Positions 1-7,411 of a stretch of DNA of 64,000 nt are shown here, one piece after another. The notes below the pieces were generated by a model. It did no database searches, was not told the DNA's origin, and was given only the letters and a program-made list of their open reading frames with translations. A program made the translations under genes and the position numbers. Source of the DNA: Leptodesmis sichuanensis A121. GTDB lineage: Bacteria > Cyanobacteriota > Cyanobacteriia > Leptolyngbyales > Leptolyngbyaceae. The stretch's first letter is position 1, and each line of letters begins with the position of its first letter. The stretch covers positions 1,674,001 to 1,738,000 of the forward strand of contig NZ_CP075171.1 in NCBI RefSeq assembly GCF_021379005.1, given 5' to 3'.

Positions 1-1
1 G

Positions 2-406
2 ACTCACGTTAGACTACGGAAAGTCGGCACCATTGATTATGTGGATGATCTGGTGGTAGCCAGTGACTTGATTATTACGAAAGCGGGAGGACTGATCACC
101 AGTGAAATTCTGGCTCGTGGTACGCCCATGATCATCGTCGATCCCATTCCTGGTCAGGAAGAACAAAATGCGGACGTGATTGCGGCAGCCGGGGCCGGGG
201 TGCAACTTCGGTTATTAGAGATGGTTGGGCCTACGGTACAGTATCTGCTGCGGCATCCAGAACGGTTAGCGGAAATGAGTCAGGCGGGACTGGAGTTGGG
301 CCATCCCCGTGCAGCGCTCACCATTGCTGAACACATTTTGCAAGATCTAGAATCGTCAGGCGTGCGATCGTCGAATCCATCCTCACCTGCCACTTTTGTT
401 CAATAG
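2..406 (+). CDS. MurG/MGDG-synthase-like glycosyltransferase, C-terminal part (partial)
   Basis: Open from the left edge in frame 2 and ending at 406; only the last ~134 residues are present. The visible part is the C-terminal nucleotide-sugar-binding half of a GT-B fold: DYVDD followed by ASDLIITKAGG, then SEILARGTPMI and PGQEEQNA. These are the donor-loop motifs shared by MurG and the diacylglycerol glycosyltransferase / MGDG synthase family. In cyanobacteria such proteins often make glycolipids at the membrane, but acceptor and donor cannot be told from this fragment. The gene ends 20 bp before the next start on the same strand, so the two may be co-transcribed. The family call is firm, the exact function is not. 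Confidence 0.75.
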   Translation, partial: THVRLRKVGTIDYVDDLVVASDLIITKAGGLITSEILARGTPMIIVDPIPGQEEQNADVIAAAGAGVQLRLLEMVGPTVQYLLRHPERLAEMSQAGLELGHPRAALTIAEHILQDLESSGVRSSNPSSPATFVQ

Positions 407-426
407 TTTTGACAGCATAGTTTTAG

Positions 427-2004
427 ATGACAGTACTGCCCTCCATGCAGACGACTCCTAATTTCCCGATGCCAGACCCTGCCAATGAGCCGTTCCTTTG
501 GGGAGTGGCAACTTCAGGCTACCAGAGCGAGGGCGGCTATAACGGCCCCGATCAACCCAAAAACAACTGGTGTTTAGCCGAACAGCATAGGACAGTGATG
601 AAAACTGGGGCCGCCGTAGAATTTTGGACACGCTACCAGGAAGATTTTCAGCTTTGCCAGAATTTGGGCCTGAATGCCTTTCGCCTCAGTCTGGAGTGGG
701 CACGCATTCAGCCATCCAGTCATACTGATCATGCTCCAGCTCCCCCCTACGATCGAGCCGTGCTGGATGCCTACAGCGATCGGATTGCCGCCTGTTATCA
801 AGCCGGACTGGAACCCTTTGTCACGCTACACCACTTCACCCATCCCGCCTGGCTGGGCCTGGATGCCTGGTTAAAGCCCGAAACGATCGATTGTTTTGTG
901 GATTATGTACAGGTCACAGTTACTCACATCAATCGTCGCCTCACTGATCATCACCAGCTTCCGCCCATCCGCTGGTATATCACCACCAACGAACCCAATA
1001 TCTTAGTTCCCAACACCTACCTGAATGGGATGTTTCCGGCAGGCTCACCACCGGGCCTGAAAATGATGCTGCTGGCCTATAACCATCTGCTGGCAGCCCA
1101 TGTGCGGGCCTACAATGCCATTCACGATATTTATGCCGCTAATGGTTGGACAACTCCCTATGTCTCCCTCAACACCTATTGCAGTGACCTGTACTGGTCA
1201 GAAAAAGTGCTGTGGGATTTGCTAACCGTCCGGCAGGAAAATATCAAGCCGGAAGAATTGCGGGATTATGCTTACGCCCGTGCCCATCGCTTTGAAACGG
1301 CACTGCAGAAAGTCGAGCTAAACTTCCGCCACAATTTACCCTATCGCTTTGGACAACTGGCCCGCTGGCTGAGTAATCGCTTAGGTCGTCGTAATTTTGA
1401 TGCGGCCCATTTGCATTTCTTCTTGCAGGTGCTAGAGGCCTCCCCGCGATCGCGCGTTTTCGATTTCCTGGCGATCGATTACTACGATCCCTTTATTGCC
1501 CATATTTTCCGTTTACCCTCGTTCTCCGACTTCGAGTTTGAAACCAAAGACTTTCGCGGTTGGTTAATGAGCGGCATTACCAGCAAATGGTGGGACTGGC
1601 GCTATTTGCCGGAAGGGTTACATTTCTTCTGCAAGTATTATTCGCAAGAATTCAGTCGAGCTACGGAGAGCGATCGTCTGTGCCCGATTCTGATTGCCGA
1701 AAATGGCATGGCCTTGCGCCGTAAACCGGATAACAGCATTGCCGTTCACCGTCCCGACGAAATTCATCGCAGTGAGTATCTGGAAGCCCATCTAGAACAG
1801 GTGCAGAAGCTCCGGCAAGAAGGCATTCCGCTCATGGGATACTTCCACTGGTCCCTCCACGATAACTATGAATGGGGTTCTTATACCCCCCGCTTTGGCC
1901 TCTACTCCATCGATTTCACTAAAGGCAGCGATCGCCTGGTAGAAGATCACCTGGGCGATCGGCCCGCAGAAACCTATGCTCGACTAATTCGGAACAAGAA
2001 CTAA
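427..2004 (+). CDS. Glycoside hydrolase family 1 (beta-glucosidase-like)
   Basis: 525 residues, slightly longer than the usual 450-480 of GH1. The acid/base motif TTNEPN has its Glu near residue 189 and the nucleophile motif IAENG has its Glu near residue 425, so both catalytic residues of a retaining beta-glycosidase are present. The N-terminal FLWGVATSGYQSEG and the C-terminal YFHWSLHDNYEW (aglycone and sugar contacts) are also typical. No signal peptide is seen, so it is probably cytosolic. Likely substrates are beta-glucosides or galactosides; specificity cannot be read by eye. It follows the partial glycosyltransferase by 20 bp. Confidence 0.9.
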   Translation: MTVLPSMQTTPNFPMPDPANEPFLWGVATSGYQSEGGYNGPDQPKNNWCLAEQHRTVMKTGAAVEFWTRYQEDFQLCQNLGLNAFRLSLEWARIQPSSHTDHAPAPPYDRAVLDAYSDRIAACYQAGLEPFVTLHHFTHPAWLGLDAWLKPETIDCFVDYVQVTVTHINRRLTDHHQLPPIRWYITTNEPNILVPNTYLNGMFPAGSPPGLKMMLLAYNHLLAAHVRAYNAIHDIYAANGWTTPYVSLNTYCSDLYWSEKVLWDLLTVRQENIKPEELRDYAYARAHRFETALQKVELNFRHNLPYRFGQLARWLSNRLGRRNFDAAHLHFFLQVLEASPRSRVFDFLAIDYYDPFIAHIFRLPSFSDFEFETKDFRGWLMSGITSKWWDWRYLPEGLHFFCKYYSQEFSRATESDRLCPILIAENGMALRRKPDNSIAVHRPDEIHRSEYLEAHLEQVQKLRQEGIPLMGYFHWSLHDNYEWGSYTPRFGLYSIDFTKGSDRLVEDHLGDRPAETYARLIRNKN

Positions 2005-2013
2005 TTGGCTGCA

Positions 2014-2212
2014 GTTGCGATCGCTCTGACTCAATCCAATCGTCGTAACAACTGGGTAACAAGTCTCCTTGATAAAGGGCTGCCGCTTTCTCTAGCAATC
2101 GCTTGACCCCTATCCAGTCTGCCTCCTGTTCTGCTTGCTTGGCCTGGGCGATCGCAGTTTGGAAGTTGGCAACGTCTAGCGTAAAAGGAGCATCCGTGCG
2201 CCATGCTTGCCT
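2014..2212 (-). pseudogene. BTAD-domain regulator remnant
   Basis: Read on the minus strand, a ~65-codon open stretch gives WRTDAPFTLDVANFQ, then AIAQAKQAEQEAD, LYQGDLLPSCYDDW and IESERSQLQ. This matches the core of the bacterial transcriptional activator domain (BTAD) found in AfsR/SARP-type and LuxR-type regulators. There is no DNA-binding domain before it: a stop lies directly upstream (near 2213) and no start with a ribosome-binding site is present. Downstream it runs into the antisense of the GH1 gene. I take it as a decayed piece of a larger regulator. Recognition is from memory of the motif and has not been searched. Confidence 0.55.
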
Positions 2213-2495
2213 TCATCCTATGCAGAACAGGCTATAAATGCAATCCTGTTCAAGTGATCTGGCTCACTGCTCTACTCCATAAGTATCACAACTACCAAAC
2301 CGGAACCCATTCAAGTAAGCCTGAAGCAACACTTAGAACACAATCATGGATAAACCACTTCGGTGGCTGCCTGCATCCGATAGTTAACTCCATGAATCAC
2401 TAAAAAGTCAATTGTTGTAAAAGTCTGATTGGAAATCATCCAATTAGCTGATTGCCCCAACACACCTATCATTACCTAACATAAGGAGAACTCGA
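2213..2495. other. Intergenic spacer before the 705-residue exported protein
   Basis: No convincing gene. Short open frames lack ribosome-binding sites and family resemblance. The 3' end holds AAGGAG at 2483-2488, eight bases from the ATG at 2496, which sets the start of the next gene. No clear promoter was picked out. Confidence 0.5.
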
Positions 2496-4613
2496 ATGAG
2501 CCCCCTCGAGCATTCTACAACAGTGATCGACTGCGATCGTAGCGATTCCGCCGTTTTAGCCAGTGCAAAGTCTCTTCAATCATTACTCCAATGCAGTGCA
2601 AAGTTGAGTCACGCGATCGCTTGCTCGATGTCCGGAGTGGTTTCTGCAGTCGTACTTTTCTCTGCTTCATCGGCTCTAGCGTTGCCCACAGAAGCTTCGA
2701 TTTATGGGAAGGGGATGGTTTTACAAACTCCTGACCATGTTGTGCTTCCAGATGGAATTAAGTTTTCTAATTCTCAATTTTCGATGGGCAGCGATCGATT
2801 TATTGGCATTGAAACCCTTGATCCTGCCAAAGTCACCATTACCTCCTGGAAAACAGAACTGCCCGTCACCATGCCAAACGGACAAGCTGCTGTAGCAACC
2901 TTCTATGGTTCACCAGAACATCCAATGGCAACCCCTGGAGCCGCCGTTCAACGCGGGTTCACGCTTCCAGAAGAACGAATTACCTTCTCGACCAACTCTG
3001 AGTTTCTCAGAACCTCAGGACTGAATGGCATTGGTCAGGGCGAAGCGTTTACCGGGCCTGACCAGGGATCAAAAATGAATCCCACCGAATTCGGCACGGC
3101 ATACACTCGCGGAGGCATGACAACCAGTGCAAATTGGATGGTTGTTCGCGATCGGGAGGGCAAGGTGCTGTTTGCAGGCACTCCAGCAACCTACGCCGCT
3201 CAATTGTATTGGAATGGCAAGGCTGCTGCCCTCTCCGATGCTGAGGGATTATCGATCGGAGAAGGCAACTACCAGAAAAGCAATGACTATGCCAACGAAA
3301 CAACCCATGAGACAGCATGGGATCATCGTCTCCGGCATGAAGTTGTAGAGACTGAACATTCAGTACAGGGACGGAAAACCTGGGATGTTACCGAGACTCA
3401 GCAACGGCTGGAGCTTTCTAAGATAACACAACCCTTCCAAGCCCAAGAAACAACTCAGGCTAAACAGAATTTCAATTCTGATCTGGCCTCAATTTTTCCG
3501 CTCCAAACTGTGTCCATTCTGCAGCGCGATCTCAAAATTCCTCACAAATTCAACTTCAAAACAAACTTCCAACTGGCTGGCGATGTCAGCAATGACAGTA
3601 ATCCTACGCTTTCAGGGCAACTTCGCATCCCTCTTGATTCCCAAAAAGGAACATCCAGTTTGAGTGTAGTTGTCGGGGGCGCTCCTCGAAATCATCAACC
3701 TGGTCAACCCGATTTCTACGCCCTCCTTTACACCCAATTCAATACCCCTCTGTTGCGAGTTGAGAACGGCCAGTATCAGCCCAATCCATTTGCCGCAGGT
3801 ATCCGATTGGGGGGTGGCGTTTTTCATGCCCCTGTTGCTTCACGTCTGATCACCCAAACAGTCACAAAATCAGGGGTTGATATCATTTCTGAACGCCGAG
3901 TATTTAATGACTTCACCACCACCACCTGGGGACAGGATTTTACAACTCACTTTACTCAACGGGTGGCAAATGACTATGTGGATACCTACCGCATTGACAC
4001 AACTCATACCACCCCAATGACCAGGGAAATCACAGATGTTGTAGTAACCAGAACTGATGGTTCTACATTTACTGCGCCCGACTATCGCACTGTGACTGTG
4101 CAGCGAGGACAAACAATCAGCGATAGGGCAGCCGCACTTACCAACTCTGAACTCGTTGCTTCATCAACCTCCATTCAACCCGGTCAAACTGAAGTCTCAA
4201 ATGCCTTTGTGTTAAATCAACAAACAACTTCACAATTAGTTGAGGCAAGTACAGCATCCCAGCGAATTGTGCAGGATGTGTCTGTGAAACAAACGGTTTC
4301 TGATCAGGCGGGTTGGGGTGACATACTATTTATCAATCCCTACTTTGGTAATTTTGATCTCGCTTCAGTCAGCAAACCTGGCAGCTTACTGTATGAAATT
4401 GGAGGTACTTTCGTCAGAAGTTCACTGCTTGGCAATGTTAACTACAAGGACTCAAATGTTTATCTGAACGTTGGAATGCCTGTTTGGAATCCTGGGATGT
4501 CAGGTAAGCAGGATGCTGGAACAGGTTTACTCACCCTGCGGGCACACGCTACTTACTTACCAGTGAATCATGATCTGAGAGTTGGGGTAGGACTTCAGTT
4601 AAGCGGCTTTTAG
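2496..4613 (+). CDS. Exported protein of unknown function (705 aa)
   Basis: Not recognised. The start is supported by AAGGAG at 2483-2488. A long N-terminal region with a hydrophobic stretch (VVSAVVLFSASSALALP, about residues 48-64) looks like a Sec signal peptide with an ALA-type cleavage site. The mature part is rich in Thr, Ser, Asn and Gln, with few Cys and long beta-prone segments. The last ~30 residues (LRAHATYLPVN... to GLQLSGF) end in an aromatic residue, as outer-membrane beta-barrel strands often do, so an outer-membrane or surface role is possible. A strong hairpin terminator follows. Codon use looks less HIP1-rich than neighbours, which could mean recent arrival. Confidence 0.7.
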   Translation: MSPLEHSTTVIDCDRSDSAVLASAKSLQSLLQCSAKLSHAIACSMSGVVSAVVLFSASSALALPTEASIYGKGMVLQTPDHVVLPDGIKFSNSQFSMGSDRFIGIETLDPAKVTITSWKTELPVTMPNGQAAVATFYGSPEHPMATPGAAVQRGFTLPEERITFSTNSEFLRTSGLNGIGQGEAFTGPDQGSKMNPTEFGTAYTRGGMTTSANWMVVRDREGKVLFAGTPATYAAQLYWNGKAAALSDAEGLSIGEGNYQKSNDYANETTHETAWDHRLRHEVVETEHSVQGRKTWDVTETQQRLELSKITQPFQAQETTQAKQNFNSDLASIFPLQTVSILQRDLKIPHKFNFKTNFQLAGDVSNDSNPTLSGQLRIPLDSQKGTSSLSVVVGGAPRNHQPGQPDFYALLYTQFNTPLLRVENGQYQPNPFAAGIRLGGGVFHAPVASRLITQTVTKSGVDIISERRVFNDFTTTTWGQDFTTHFTQRVANDYVDTYRIDTTHTTPMTREITDVVVTRTDGSTFTAPDYRTVTVQRGQTISDRAAALTNSELVASSTSIQPGQTEVSNAFVLNQQTTSQLVEASTASQRIVQDVSVKQTVSDQAGWGDILFINPYFGNFDLASVSKPGSLLYEIGGTFVRSSLLGNVNYKDSNVYLNVGMPVWNPGMSGKQDAGTGLLTLRAHATYLPVNHDLRVGVGLQLSGF

Positions 4614-4661
4614 AGTGATCAGTTGATATGCCTTTAGCGGCATACTGAGACAAATGCATAG

Positions 4662-4705
4662 AGGTGGGATGTAGGAAGTTGGTAATTTCCACCATCCCAC
4701 CTTTT
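4662..4705 (+). terminator. Rho-independent terminator after the 705-aa gene
   Basis: A perfect 10-bp stem, AGGTGGGATG at 4662-4671 and CATCCCACCT at 4693-4702, is followed by a short T run to 4705. It lies between two convergent genes, so it probably ends the plus-strand transcript and may serve both. Confidence 0.75.
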
Positions 4706-4720
4706 AATGAGTTTTGTCAG

Positions 4721-5587
4721 TTAATCAGGATGAGAACACACCAATGGACGAAGCATCTTCTCCAAATGCTGATAATGCTCTGTTGGTTGAAATGACTGAC
4801 GGGCCATTTCAAATTCAGTCCTTAATGCCTCGCGATTTCCTTCGTTCAAAAATTTGGATAGCCGATCGCAGGTATTCACAAGCCGTTGAATTGCATCCCC
4901 TCGATCGGCAGAGGCCAGCATCAGTTCCAGCGATAAGAAATCGTCCTGAGCAAACAGGCGGCTAACGCTGTTGATAACCGAGCGATACAAAGGAGTCGCA
5001 AAATCAAGGCTGCGAGCAATATCGATCCCTTCTTCTGCCAGGAATACACCCAGGCTGAAAGTGGAAAAATGACGAATGGCCTGCACGACAATCATCATGC
5101 GATCGTGTTCTTCCGGGGTACAGGTAATCAGTTTTCCGCCCTCTGCCTCAATCAGGTTGAAAAACCACTGGAGCGTTTCTGGTTGCCGTCCCGGACACAC
5201 GACTACAGTTTGCGACAGAAAGGAGAGCGTTCCAGGCCCAAACATCGGATGTAAACCAATGACCGGCCCTGAATGATACTCCAGCATCGCTTGGACAAAC
5301 GGTTCTTTAACACTGGCGATATCAGCCAGCACTGTAGTTGGAGTTAAGTAAGGAGCCACCCTTTGAATGACTGCCAAAGTAGATGGCAGAGGAACACAGA
5401 GTAACACCAGATCTGCTTCTCTTAGCAAAGTTTCTGCACGATGCCAGTCATCCTGTTCCAGGATCTGAACGAAATGACCTGCCGCAGATAGACGCTCCAC
5501 AAAAAACCGTCCCATCGTGCCCCGTCCGCCAACAACGGTAATCGTTTGCACCTGATTCGTCTGCCAGTGTTGATGAGCCGTATTCAT
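4721..5587 (-). CDS. tyrA: Prephenate dehydrogenase (TyrA, E. coli T-protein-like dehydrogenase domain)
   Basis: Oxidatively decarboxylates prephenate to 4-hydroxyphenylpyruvate with NAD(P)+. 288 residues. The Rossmann glycine motif VVGGRGTMG is at ~18-26, GLHPMFGPG at ~111-119, and VVQAIRHFSTF near 167-177. These match the dehydrogenase half of the enterobacterial T-protein rather than the arogenate-type TyrA usual in cyanobacteria. No fused chorismate mutase domain is present. The ATG at 5587 lies 17 bp after the stop of the HPPD gene on the same strand, so the two form an operon: this enzyme makes the substrate of the other. Specificity for prephenate over arogenate is inferred from the family. 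Confidence 0.85.
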   Translation of the reverse strand: MNTAHQHWQTNQVQTITVVGGRGTMGRFFVERLSAAGHFVQILEQDDWHRAETLLREADLVLLCVPLPSTLAVIQRVAPYLTPTTVLADIASVKEPFVQAMLEYHSGPVIGLHPMFGPGTLSFLSQTVVVCPGRQPETLQWFFNLIEAEGGKLITCTPEEHDRMMIVVQAIRHFSTFSLGVFLAEEGIDIARSLDFATPLYRSVINSVSRLFAQDDFLSLELMLASADRGDAIQRLVNTCDRLSKFLNEGNREALRTEFEMARQSFQPTEHYQHLEKMLRPLVCSHPD

Positions 5588-5604
5588 AAGATCAAGGTTG
5601 GGTA

Positions 5605-6690
5605 TTAGAGGTTTCCTCGGGCGGCTTGTTCCCGCTCCAGGGCTACAAATAATGATTTAAAGTTTCCGGCTCCAAATCCTCGCGAGCCATGACGTTCAAT
5701 GATTTCGAAGAAGAGAGTCGGACGATCGCCCAGTGGCTTGGTGAACAGTTGCAGCAGGTAGCCATCCTGATCGCGATCGACGAGAATACCTAACTCAGCT
5801 AATTGCTCAACGGGAAGATGTAATTCTTTCACCCAGTCTTCCAACCCTTCGTAATAGGTTTTAGGAATGGGTAAAAACTCTACACCAGCCTGTCTGAGTT
5901 GAACTACCGTTTGCACAATATCTTCGGTTGCCAGTCCCAGGTGCTGAATTCCTGGCCCATAGTGGAAATCTAAATATTCTTGAATCTGAGATTTACGACG
6001 GCCTACAGCAGGTTCATTAATATTGATGATGGTTTTGCTGCCATTTTCCAGCACTTTTGACATCAATGCTGAGTATTCAGTAGAGATGGTGTGATCATCA
6101 AAGTGCATCCGCACATCAAATCCCAGAGTTTTGACAAAAAACTCCACCCATTTCTCCATTGCCCCCATTTCTACATTACCGACCACATGATCAACGTGCT
6201 TGAGGCCCATGGATTGAGCGGGAACTAATGAACGGGAGACAAATCCCGGAGCAAAGGCACCAGAATAATCACTACGATCGATAAATTTAATCAATGTATC
6301 TCCAAAGGTGCGAATAGCGGCATAACGCAATATTCCGTGTTCATCTTCCTGCTCGGTTGGAGGAATGGCCCCGATCGCGCCTCGTTCAACGGCTTGTCTG
6401 TAAGCCACAGGAACATTAGAGACTGCCAAAGCAATGATCGCGATCGTATCGCCGTGTTGTCTGACACTCTGAGCAATCTCATGGTCTGGACTGAGAGCAG
6501 AACTGAGAACAAAGCAAATTTCCCCCTGTTCGAGAACGTAGGAAGTAGTTTTCCGTTCACCCGTTTCTAATCCCCGGTAAGCGGTTTGAGCAAATCCAAA
6601 AGACCGCATATAAAAGGAAGCAGATTGCTTGGCATTCCCTACATAAAATTCCAGATGATCCAAACCTTTGATCGAATAACTTTGGCTCAC
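5605..6690 (-). CDS. hppD: 4-hydroxyphenylpyruvate dioxygenase (HPPD)
   Basis: Fe(II) enzyme that turns 4-hydroxyphenylpyruvate into homogentisate, the head-group precursor of tocopherol and of pyomelanin-type pigments. 361 residues with two vicinal-oxygen-chelate domains. The three iron ligands of the family are visible: His in LKHVDHVVG, His in PGIQHLGLA and Glu in LFFEIIERHG. The C-terminal GFGAGNFKSLF and EREQAARGNL favour HPPD over hydroxymandelate synthase. The start is GTG (6690), preceded by AAGGAG. It is first in a two-gene operon with tyrA and diverges from the NRPS gene across a 721-bp region, which suggests a link to the NRPS locus beyond vitamin E synthesis. Confidence 0.93.
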   Translation of the reverse strand: MSQSYSIKGLDHLEFYVGNAKQSASFYMRSFGFAQTAYRGLETGERKTTSYVLEQGEICFVLSSALSPDHEIAQSVRQHGDTIAIIALAVSNVPVAYRQAVERGAIGAIPPTEQEDEHGILRYAAIRTFGDTLIKFIDRSDYSGAFAPGFVSRSLVPAQSMGLKHVDHVVGNVEMGAMEKWVEFFVKTLGFDVRMHFDDHTISTEYSALMSKVLENGSKTIININEPAVGRRKSQIQEYLDFHYGPGIQHLGLATEDIVQTVVQLRQAGVEFLPIPKTYYEGLEDWVKELHLPVEQLAELGILVDRDQDGYLLQLFTKPLGDRPTLFFEIIERHGSRGFGAGNFKSLFVALEREQAARGNL

Positions 6691-7411
6691 AACAGCTTCT
6701 CCTTAAGCAATTAGATTGGGAAAGACAAAGATCGACAACAGGCGGTCTTTTCTCTGAGCTTTGATAAATGTTCTCTAAACCAAGTCCAGCTAGAGAACGA
6801 TCGTTTTCCGATCAGAGAAACTCCGGTTCTGGACTTAGACATGGCTTAACTAAGGTTCAGCCCCGAATGTATTCCAACTTCTTGAAGAACTACCAGTAGA
6901 TTTACGGAGTCTTCATTGAAGGTTGCCACTTGATTAAGCTTGCTCTCAATACCCCTGTAACCTACTCGGAATTCTCTCCACAGAGATGGAAACAATCCCA
7001 TTCACTTCTTGCTCTTTCCCTGAAATCTACTCTGCCAGGAGCCGAGGTCACTCCACTTAAATTCACTCATCTGCCGATGATTAGCTTTAACTCAGGCCAT
7101 ACTGCGGACGCGCATAGAATGCCATGTGTTATTCAATACCTCCCTAAATAAAAACTTTAAATTTTTCTACTTCGGATTTTCAGGATGATTCTGGCTAGAG
7201 GTATACAGGATTACCGTGATCAGCTTTCTTTCTCGGGTAAGGCCCAATACAATTCCGGAGATCCACGTATTACTTTCCGATGAAGTTTCTAAATAGTGCG
7301 CAATCTCCTTTGAAGAGCATGTTAAGTTAGCGGAACTACGGTGTTCATAACGGATGTCCTCAGTATTAATCCGGGCCAAACAGGTTTTTCCCAAAAAGTA
7401 GAGATTTGTGT
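6691..7411. promoter_or_regulatory. Divergent intergenic region between HPPD operon and NRPS
   Basis: 721 bp between divergent transcription units, presumably holding both promoters. It contains one copy of a dispersed structured repeat (6775-6850). Small open frames here (e.g. 6930-7151) have no ribosome-binding site or family resemblance and are not called. I found no clear -35/-10 pair or known operator. Confidence 0.5.
6775..6850. repeat. Dispersed structured repeat, copy A
   Basis: A ~75-bp element nearly identical to 36239-36314 and related to 60406-60474. It folds as an outer 8-bp stem (AAGTCCAG at 6782-6789 with CTGGACTT at 6829-6836) enclosing a small hairpin (GATCG at 6799-6803 with CGATC at 6809-6813). 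AGAGAA occurs on both sides of the inner hairpin. Confidence 0.85.

Noticed and set aside
2031-2216. Intact small gene antisense after GH1
   Set aside because: The ATG-started frame is not the one with BTAD similarity; the similarity is in another frame without a start.
5605-6690. Hydroxymandelate synthase instead of HPPD
   Set aside because: The C-terminal GFGAGNFKSLF and EREQAARGNL favour HPPD.
6930-7151. 73-codon open frame in the HPPD-NRPS spacer
   Set aside because: No ribosome-binding site and no recognisable motif; probably chance in a regulatory region.
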